Of a DNA stretch of 24,233 bases, positions 18,237-24,233 are shown piece after piece. Under the pieces are notes generated by a model. The model worked only from the letters and a program-made list of their open reading frames with translations. It was not told where the DNA came from and searched no databases. The translations under genes were made by a program, and so were the position numbers. Each line of letters starts with the position of its first letter. Positions within the stretch are counted from its first letter, which is position 1. This DNA comes from Emmonsiellopsis sp. PD_33 (taxonomy: Eukaryota > Ascomycota > Eurotiomycetes > Onygenales > Ajellomycetaceae): positions 1-24,233 of the forward strand of contig JANTQF010000453.1 of the NCBI GenBank assembly GCA_032988165.1, in the 5' to 3' direction.

Positions 18237-19535
18237 ATGTCCTCATCCCCAGATCCAAACACAGACACAGACATCTACACCTCCCTCACCTCAATCCTCT
18301 CCACCAGACACAACACCCACCAAATCCTCGACTTCCAGATCCTCCCGCCCGGCTTCGGCCACTTCCTCCACCATGACCCCGCCATAGGCATTAGCAAGAC
18401 GGCTCTCGTGCAGGCCTTTGTCGTCGCGCGGAGGCAGTTCTTCTCCCTCTCATCTCAACATCCATATCCCACTACACCCCATCCCTCGCCTGATGAGCCT
18501 ACATTAGACACCCGCGCAGCCGCAGCTAGCATATACGATAACCCGCAAACCCTCCGCGCAACAGAGGTCATTCTCCTGCTTGACTCGGAGCATCTGACGG
18601 CGTGCAATTGGCGGAAGAGGAGAATCTGCGCTCTCAAACAACAACAACAACAACACTACCTCGACGCCCTCCACGCCGACCTCTCCTTCACCACTTCCCT
18701 CCTCCGCTCACCACTGCACAGACACTCAAAGTCGCCCACCCTCTGGCACCATCGGAAATGGATCATCAGCCAATTACTAGCCGTCGACATCAGCCCGGCA
18801 GAGGCATTCAGGGGCTCGCATCACCTCGCAGAACCTTCTGGGGATGTGGAGGGGAAAGCCGAGCACGACGATCCCATCCAGCGTATCGTAGCCTATGAAG
18901 TCTCCGTCGTCCTCGAAGCCGGCGCGCATCATCCGAATAATTATTATGCATTTAGCTATTTGAGGGAGGTTATGGGGTTGTTTGCTAAACCTGTCTCGAC
19001 TGCTACTACTACTGCTATGACACAAGGGGCTGCGGATAGTGGTAATGTATTACTTGCGCGGCTTGCGCGGGGTGTGATTGGGACGGTACATGCGTGGTGT
19101 TTCTCGCATGGGAGGGATATTTCCGGATGGTCGTTTCTGTTGTTTCTCCTGGAAATGTTGGGTGATGATGATGCGTTGAGGAAACAGGTGATCGCGAAGA
19201 CGGCGCGGTTTGGGAGGAACGTGCTGTGGGATCGGGAGGGGTTGTGGATGTTTGTTGATCTTGCCATGGCCAGGTTTGGGCTGGTGGAGGGGGAGGTGGA
19301 GGGGTTTGAGGAGTTGGAGCGTTTTGCATATCGATATCATCTAGATGAACATGTAGGTACGACGACGACGACGACGGAGGATGATCAGAAAGTTGCTGCT
19401 GTAGAACATGTAGATGATCGGGGTGGTGGTGGGGATGGGGGTGAGAAGCGCTGGAAGAGATGGACCGCGTACATGGCCGCCTTGCATAGTGGGAAGGTCA
19501 TCCGAATGACTACTGCCCAGCCAGCCGGGAAGTGA
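18237..19535 (+). CDS. Protein prenyltransferase alpha-subunit repeat protein (PTAR1-like)
   Basis: Single exon, 432 aa. Several PPTA-type helical repeat motifs are visible: SEHLTACNWRKR at 117-128, TLWHHRKWI at 168-176, AHHPNNYYAFSYLRE at 229-243 and VHAWCFSHGRDISGWSFLLF at 284-303. The W-x-x-R/H-R pattern and the order fit PTAR1 (alpha subunit of geranylgeranyltransferase III, which modifies the SNARE Ykt6) better than farnesyltransferase or Rab GGTase alpha, which carry more regular repeats. The substrate here is inferred. A five-Gln run (133-139 region) and Gly/Thr-rich low complexity after residue 365 are probably linkers. The start at 18237 follows ACAAGAA and is preferred to the upstream Met at 18147. 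Confidence 0.83.
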   Translation: MSSSPDPNTDTDIYTSLTSILSTRHNTHQILDFQILPPGFGHFLHHDPAIGISKTALVQAFVVARRQFFSLSSQHPYPTTPHPSPDEPTLDTRAAAASIYDNPQTLRATEVILLLDSEHLTACNWRKRRICALKQQQQQHYLDALHADLSFTTSLLRSPLHRHSKSPTLWHHRKWIISQLLAVDISPAEAFRGSHHLAEPSGDVEGKAEHDDPIQRIVAYEVSVVLEAGAHHPNNYYAFSYLREVMGLFAKPVSTATTTAMTQGAADSGNVLLARLARGVIGTVHAWCFSHGRDISGWSFLLFLLEMLGDDDALRKQVIAKTARFGRNVLWDREGLWMFVDLAMARFGLVEGEVEGFEELERFAYRYHLDEHVGTTTTTTEDDQKVAAVEHVDDRGGGGDGGEKRWKRWTAYMAALHSGKVIRMTTAQPAGK

Positions 19536-20637
19536 TATGTGATTCGTATAATGGAGGGCATGGCCTGGCATGGCAAAATTAAATCTTCTCCGGATAATGG
19601 GCATGGTTCAGGTGCGTTGTCTGCCTGAATACATGTTATGGCTGCGGGTTGTATATGAGAAGGACGCAGAAAAGCTGAAAGGCCTTGCCGTTGCACTGCT
19701 GATTACATATCATCAGGAATATTCCCGCGATGGCTTGCTGGTTGGCTGGCTGGTTGATTATTGCGAGCATGGAACGCCCGCGGGATAGGCCATGGTAATA
19801 CAAGACACTGAGCGCTGCAGGAAGAAAGGGGTCAAAGGCAGCGCTTTCATAATATGTATGTATGTATGTATGATTGTCTGTTTCGTGTAGGGAGGGAGGG
19901 AGGACGTCGTACATGCTGCATGCATACGGCGTTTAAATAACTGCGCTTTGAACGAAAAGAAAGAATGGAATGAAATGAAACAGACAAAAAAAAAGGGAGG
20001 CATTCGCTAACTAACTAAAGTAACTAACTAACTAACCAAACTCGTTAATTCAGAAAACAGCAAAAAGTCTTGGGATCTCGTTCAAAGCGTTCCATCTTCA
20101 TTGGAAAAGACAAAGAAAAAAAAAAGGTTCAAGACTTCATCCATACAAAACAAAACAAAATACCTTGCTCTTATTATTTACCACCCTACCCGCCCGGTTT
20201 GTGTCATTATTTCCTCCTCCTCATTAGCCAACACAAAACCGACGAATGATGAAACGAAACTGGGGAAATGTGGTGGTTCTGTTCTAGTCTAGCCTGGCGG
20301 AAAAGAAAAGAAAAAATTAATAGACATTAAAAATATCCTCTGTTGTTTCTTCTTTCAGTTTCTTCTTGTGTATGTTTGCATCCTTCTGGTTTATTCCATA
20401 TAACGTTGCTTGTCGACCCCGTCGTGTCTGATCTCAAGATTAGAGAAGTTGTGGGAGTAGTTGGTTGGTTGGTATTTTCACAGAGAGGAAAAGGAGCAGG
20501 AAGGAAACAGAAGATTTGGTTCCCGGCTAGTCGTAGAATATGTGTTCGTCCTTTTTTGCTGTTTCACCCAGTTCGCGACAATACGTAGGCGGGCTGCGAG
20601 GCGAGGGAGGGGGGAAACCGGTGGAGTTGTGGAAGAC
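19536..20637. other. Convergent 3' region between PTAR1-like and SERF genes
   Basis: About 1.1 kb that must hold both 3' UTRs. It has a TATG microsatellite (about 19855-19872), A-rich runs at about 19985-19994 and 20108-20126, and TAACTAAC-like repeats at about 20008-20036. Open frames here are short and unconvincing. Confidence 0.55.
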
Positions 20638-21150
20638 TCATTTCTTTCCGCCAGCTTCCGCGGCCTTGCGGGCGTTTGCTGTTTTGGAGATGCGTTGTTA
20701 ATTTTGATATCACAAAGAGGAGAGATCAGAGAACAGAGGCAGGCATGCGCCCGTGAGGATCAATAGACAGACGGGGGACATGAGATGTGAATAGACGGAC
20801 AAAAGACCACAGATGGCTGTTGCGAACTGTGGTGGTATATATATATATATATATGTGGATATATGATGCTGCAGCTCAGCTGGCGGGGAAGAAGGCAGCC
20901 ATACCTGCGTCTTGCTTCGCGCGCATGATGGCGGCCTGGTTTTCCTTGGTGCGGGCAAACTCGGTGCCGGACTGGCTATTCTTCTTCTTCTGTAGAGCGG
21001 GAAACGGCTGTGTTAGCTCTGTCCATGTTTGATGTGCAGTCTGTGTAGATATGGTGGATAGGCGGGCGGGGGGTAAGCACAACATACCTGGCCGGCTGCC
21101 TCCTTTTGGGTCTTTTCACGGGCCTTCTCACGCTGGTTACCACGAGCCAT
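20638..21150 (-). CDS. SERF/4F5 family small basic protein
   Basis: Three exons, 62 aa: 21088-21150, 20905-20989, 20638-20678. Introns of 98 bp (GTATGT...CAG) and 226 bp (GTATGG...CAG). Residues 1-21 (MARGNQREKAREKTQKEAAG) are the 4F5 signature; a KKKNSQSGTEFARTKENQAA block follows and the tail is Ala/Lys-rich ending GGKK. Very basic, disordered, no signal peptide. Human and worm SERF proteins speed amyloid formation and bind nucleic acid; the fungal role is unproven. The first exon codes exactly the conserved N-terminus, so the start is well fixed. The second intron is long for this genome and carries a TA microsatellite. Confidence 0.92.
20836..20855. repeat. TA microsatellite inside a SERF intron
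   Basis: About nine TA dinucleotides, within the second intron of the SERF-like gene. Confidence 0.9.
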
Positions 21151-22375
21151 GGCGACGGAGAGGAGAGACAGATGTCAGAGAGGTAGCGGAGCAGAGGACG
21201 CAGAGGACGCAGAGGACGGAGAGGAGAGCGATGCGATGGAGAGCAGAGCTGGACTGGGGAGTGGAAGAAAAAAGAAAAGCGGTGGCACTTGGCCGGATGG
21301 GGGCACGTGACCGCGGGAAAAATTGGGCCCGGTGGAGGCTCGGCGGGTGCTGACTCAACGCTGAGTCATTCTATCCTGTTCCTGGCTCAAAGAAACGACA
21401 ACCTCACCTTCGCTTGTTCACCAAGAGACCAACAGCCCCGGGACATCTCCAGAGTTATCTTTGCCTCACCGTTACTATGTCTGTCCAGCGGCTACAAAGA
21501 ACAGGTTCCACGTGATGCTGGCCGGCGGCTAAATCCACCGCCTCGCCTCCACCAATCGTCGCGTGTGCTGCCCGTTGAAACGACATCGCGCTGTTTCAAC
21601 CTCGCTGCCACATTCGCTGGCAGCCACTCCTTCATATTCCGCCTCCTGTCTGCCAGGGCTAGCTCTCTGGCCTTTGCAGCCCCAGGCCATGCTGCCCAAT
21701 ATGTCCCCTCGGCAGAATGCTCCCTTGAAACAAGCAGCGGCCCTGTCAGCCAAGTGAATGCCGCCCTGTATTTCCCAGGCCAATAGCCATCCCTGTAGCC
21801 GCTGCTTGGCTCTCAATATGACAACAGGATGCTGATAATAGACAGCCAGCAACACTCGGACGAACAGTCACTGTGCTGGTGTGGAGAGCTGCGGGCTCGA
21901 CTCTCAGGAATGGTGCTTGTTGCTCGGTATTCACCGTGGCTCGCGTTTCATAAAGACCCTTCTCGGTTCTTTCCCTTCACTAAGCCCTAACTATCCCATT
22001 GTTGGCCTTGTCCTGGTTTCTTCTTTGATTCTCTTTTTTCTGTTCTCCTCTCCGACTTTCTAGCTATATTGGAGGTTTGCCTTCATCGGCAACGGCATCG
22101 AGTAATTATGCCCAATTCACTGCTTTTCTATTGACCTTTTCTTTTATTGATCAAGCTACTGTTCTACTTTCGTCTTTGATAGCTTCTCAACGCCCCCCTC
22201 TGCCGGCCAGTTCCATCTCAACCAACACTTGACGCCTCTCGCGCTTTTCCTATCTTCTTTCTTAACCTCGCAGATTTCGTCCAAACCATCAATTTCTTAC
22301 CTGCGTCAAGCATTCTTTCCAAGCTCCAGAAGCCTTACACCATCCTTACATTTCTCTCCTACTGCAGTGTGCAAG
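21151..22375. promoter_or_regulatory. Promoter and leader region between SERF and the membrane-protein gene
   Basis: About 1.2 kb between divergent start codons. On the SERF side it carries CACGTG at 21304-21309 and a palindromic pair of bZIP sites at 21351-21368. From about 21940 to 22375 the + strand is pyrimidine-rich and looks like a long 5' leader for the membrane-protein gene. A short upstream open frame (ATG at 22108, stop at 22134) lies within it. Longer open frames in this stretch (for example 21289-21786 +) lack any family resemblance. Confidence 0.5.
21351..21368. promoter_or_regulatory. Palindromic pair of TGACTCA bZIP sites
   Basis: TGACTCA-ACGC-TGAGTCA: two perfect Gcn4/CpcA/AP-1 type sites in inverted order with a four-base spacer, 201 bases upstream of the SERF start codon. 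A CACGTG box lies 42 bases away (21304-21309). Confidence 0.7.
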
Positions 22376-23296
22376 ATGCCACTCTTCAAGGTATCCTTGG
22401 CGGGCCTAGGATATATGATTTTGAACTTTTTACGGGCCATGAATATCGGCTCCCTCCTGCTTATCATCGCTGCCAGCGGCGTCATGCTGGCCAAGACGAA
22501 TATCGAGACCAACTTTTTCTTCTTCGACTCGTTTATCCATGTGGTAGTCGCTGGTATGAGCGGTAAGCTGATCTTCCTCTCCGATTATCCCCTGCAACTG
22601 TGGCTGACGGATTTCATGCTGGCCGTAGGGGTCCTCTTTTGCACTGAGTTGAGCCTTTTCGCCGACTACTTTAGTCGCAACTGGCCTTTATACGGTCGGG
22701 ATTCCGGCTTCGTCGCCTTCGGAGCCACCATGGGCCTGCTCGGGATGTCCACGCTGGCTAGTCTAAACACCAAAGCCTACAGCGAGGAAGCCATGGGTCT
22801 TGCCTTTTGGCGCACAGTCCTCGGAGCCGGCATTTTGGCAATAATCTTTGGAATCCTCAGCATTTTAGTGGTAAGTTTAGCCCCCCCTCCTTTTCAACTA
22901 TCCTACTAATAAGAACAACAGAGCTTCATCTTCCGTGACCGCAGTCTTGGCGTAACCGCCCGCCACGTGCGCGCCCACGGCGCCGTCGCCGCCCAAAAAG
23001 TCGACAACCGCAACTCCTCGGCCATGACCAGCAGCAGGAACAGCGACGGCACCAAACCATACTCCCTAAACCGCCAAAGCCCCTGCCTTCCAATCTACAA
23101 CGAATACACCTCGCGCGTCGGGCGCACACCAAGCTCCACGACCTCCTCTACCTTGAAGAAAACCACGAGATTTCCCGTAAACATTTCCTCCCCTATGAAC
23201 CATGAGGCGGCGCAGTTTGCAACAGTTGAAGGAAGTCCGAGTTTCGCTCCACCACAATCGGCCATTCATCCGGCTCTGCGTGGGGGGGAGGTATGA
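22376..23296 (+). CDS. Multi-span membrane protein of unknown function (DUF7598-like)
   Basis: Two exons, 289 aa: 22376-22870 and 22922-23296, with a 51-bp intron (GTAAGT...CAG). The N-terminal ~170 residues hold about five hydrophobic segments (around 5-35, 45-65, 78-100, 110-135, 145-170), starting with NFLRAMNIGSLLLIIAASGV and including TNFFFFDSFIHVVVAGMSG. This resembles a fungal membrane family I know as DUF7598, named from memory. The C-terminal ~120 residues are hydrophilic, Ser/Thr/Asn-rich and probably cytosolic. No catalytic motif is visible. The frame is open upstream to 22229; the Met at 22376 is preferred because the upstream part is pyrimidine-coded and looks like a leader. Confidence 0.8.
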
Positions 23297-24233
23297 CTAG
23301 GCGTAGGGCTGGGGATTGTCCAGGGATTTGATTGGAGCGGGTTTAGAGATGGTGAGATGATGTTACGTTGTACGTTGATGAGTAAGTAGATGACGGACAG
23401 GCTAGCCTATCTATCTATCTATCTAGATATGTATTCCCATTTTTTGTGTTTTTGTTCTTTCTGGAGTCAGGAGGGATATGGATTTGACGGAGCAGATCTA
23501 TTTCTCGTTGGGTTGGTTGGTTGGTTGGTTGGTTTAAGACGGTATGGAGTTTTGCTTGTCTTCCAAGTTTCCTACTTAATAATCTTTTGTTTGGTCTTTG
23601 ATACCTTTTTTTTTTTTTTTTTTTCCTTGTTATTTGCATTTCCTTTAGTCATTCGTTTTCTTTAAAAGCATTCTGTACGCTCGTTTCTGGTGCAGGATAG
23701 AAATTGATTTTTTTTTTTCTTTGAGAGATTCTTTTTTGTTCGCTTGTGGGGGGGGGGTTGAGGGGGGGTTGTTTGGTGGGTAGCGAATGAATGAATGCAT
23801 GCAATGTGTACATCTATCCATGCTATATGCAGTATGTGTGTGTGCAAAGGGGATCATCAATGGGAGAAAATAAATAGGAGGGGGTAGTGTGGCAGATATG
23901 TATGGCAGATAGATTGTGTGTATGGTATCTATAATAATGTATGTATGTGACAACAGAAGCAAAACAAGGGAAATAATCTCCGTATGGTATGAAATGGAAC
24001 GCATGCATGTCTATCCAAAGCCAGTCCAGTCCAGTCCAACCAGAAGAAAGCAATTCCCAAAACCTGAGGTCCTCACTTCCCCCCCTCCCCCTCCCCCTCC
24101 CCATCGAATAAAAAAAGTTAAGATAAAATGGGAAGTTGAAGCAAAGCTATAAGGTATTAAACCTATTAAATTGTTTGTTAATATTAATAAGAATAATGCA
24201 TATATAAATGGAAAATATATTTCACCTTTATTA
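23297..24233. other. 3' flanking DNA with simple repeats and AT-rich edge
   Basis: No gene seen in about 940 bases. Simple repeats include CTAT (about 23407-23423), TTGG (about 23513-23534), a poly-T run (about 23606-23625), ATGT (about 23936-23947) and a CCCCCT block (about 24079-24101). From about 24147 to the window end the sequence becomes very AT-rich without CpG, like the interior of the transposon at 4688-8176. Confidence 0.6.

Noticed and set aside
21289..21786. 165-codon + strand frame between the SERF and membrane-protein genes
   Set aside because: Low-quality composition, no homologous motif, and it covers promoter motifs of the neighbouring genes.
1..24233. CRISPR array, prophage, biosynthetic cluster or defence island
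   Set aside because: The genome is fungal; no spaced direct repeats, phage genes, or synthase or NLR domains are visible.

Overview
The window is nuclear DNA of a filamentous ascomycete (Pezizomycotina). The introns are short (about 50-100 bp, GTATGT/GTAAGT donors, CTGAC/CTAAC-like branch sites), there are two eukaryotic tRNA genes with Pol III T-run terminators, and the gene set is typical of Pezizomycotina. A Eurotiomycete (Eurotiales or Onygenales) fits best; the complete CpG loss in the one resident transposon recalls what is known of Onygenales repeats. That placement is inference.

Layout. 1-2853: gene-poor DNA with mini- and microsatellites. 2854-3965 (-): secreted cupredoxin-like protein, three exons. 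4688-8176: a decayed DNA transposon with about 137-bp terminal inverted repeats, a TA on each side, about three-quarters A+T and no CpG at all. 8821-9528 (-) and 9734-11356 (+): a divergent pair, the fungal SMN protein (spliceosomal snRNP assembly) and Nop15 (60S ribosome assembly), 205 bp apart. 11615-12484 (-): MYND zinc-finger protein. 13022-13093 (-): tRNA-Gly(TCC). 13804-13877 (-): tRNA-Ile(AAT). 14212-14757 (-) and 15373-15852 (+): a divergent pair of secreted proteins, one a propeptide with an 8-Cys tail, the other a small SH3b protein. 15853-17124: no gene found, but a promoter-like block. 17125-17891 (-) and 18237-19535 (+): divergent GET1 (tail-anchored protein insertion) and a prenyltransferase alpha-subunit (PTAR1-like) protein. 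20638-21150 (-): SERF/4F5 small protein. 22376-23296 (+): multi-span membrane protein of unknown function. The last ~90 bases turn AT-rich again.

Most genes are housekeeping. Several lie in divergent pairs with compact shared promoters: SMN/Nop15 (both RNP assembly), Get1/PTAR1-like (both concern membrane association of proteins), and the two secreted proteins. The least explained items are the secreted Cys-rich proprotein and the CpG-free transposon, whose two inverted repeats differ by reciprocal TG/CA changes that reveal lost CpG sites. I found no defence system, biosynthetic cluster or CRISPR array. Functional assignments come from recognising conserved motifs by eye; exon borders come from splice consensus plus protein continuity, without transcript evidence.
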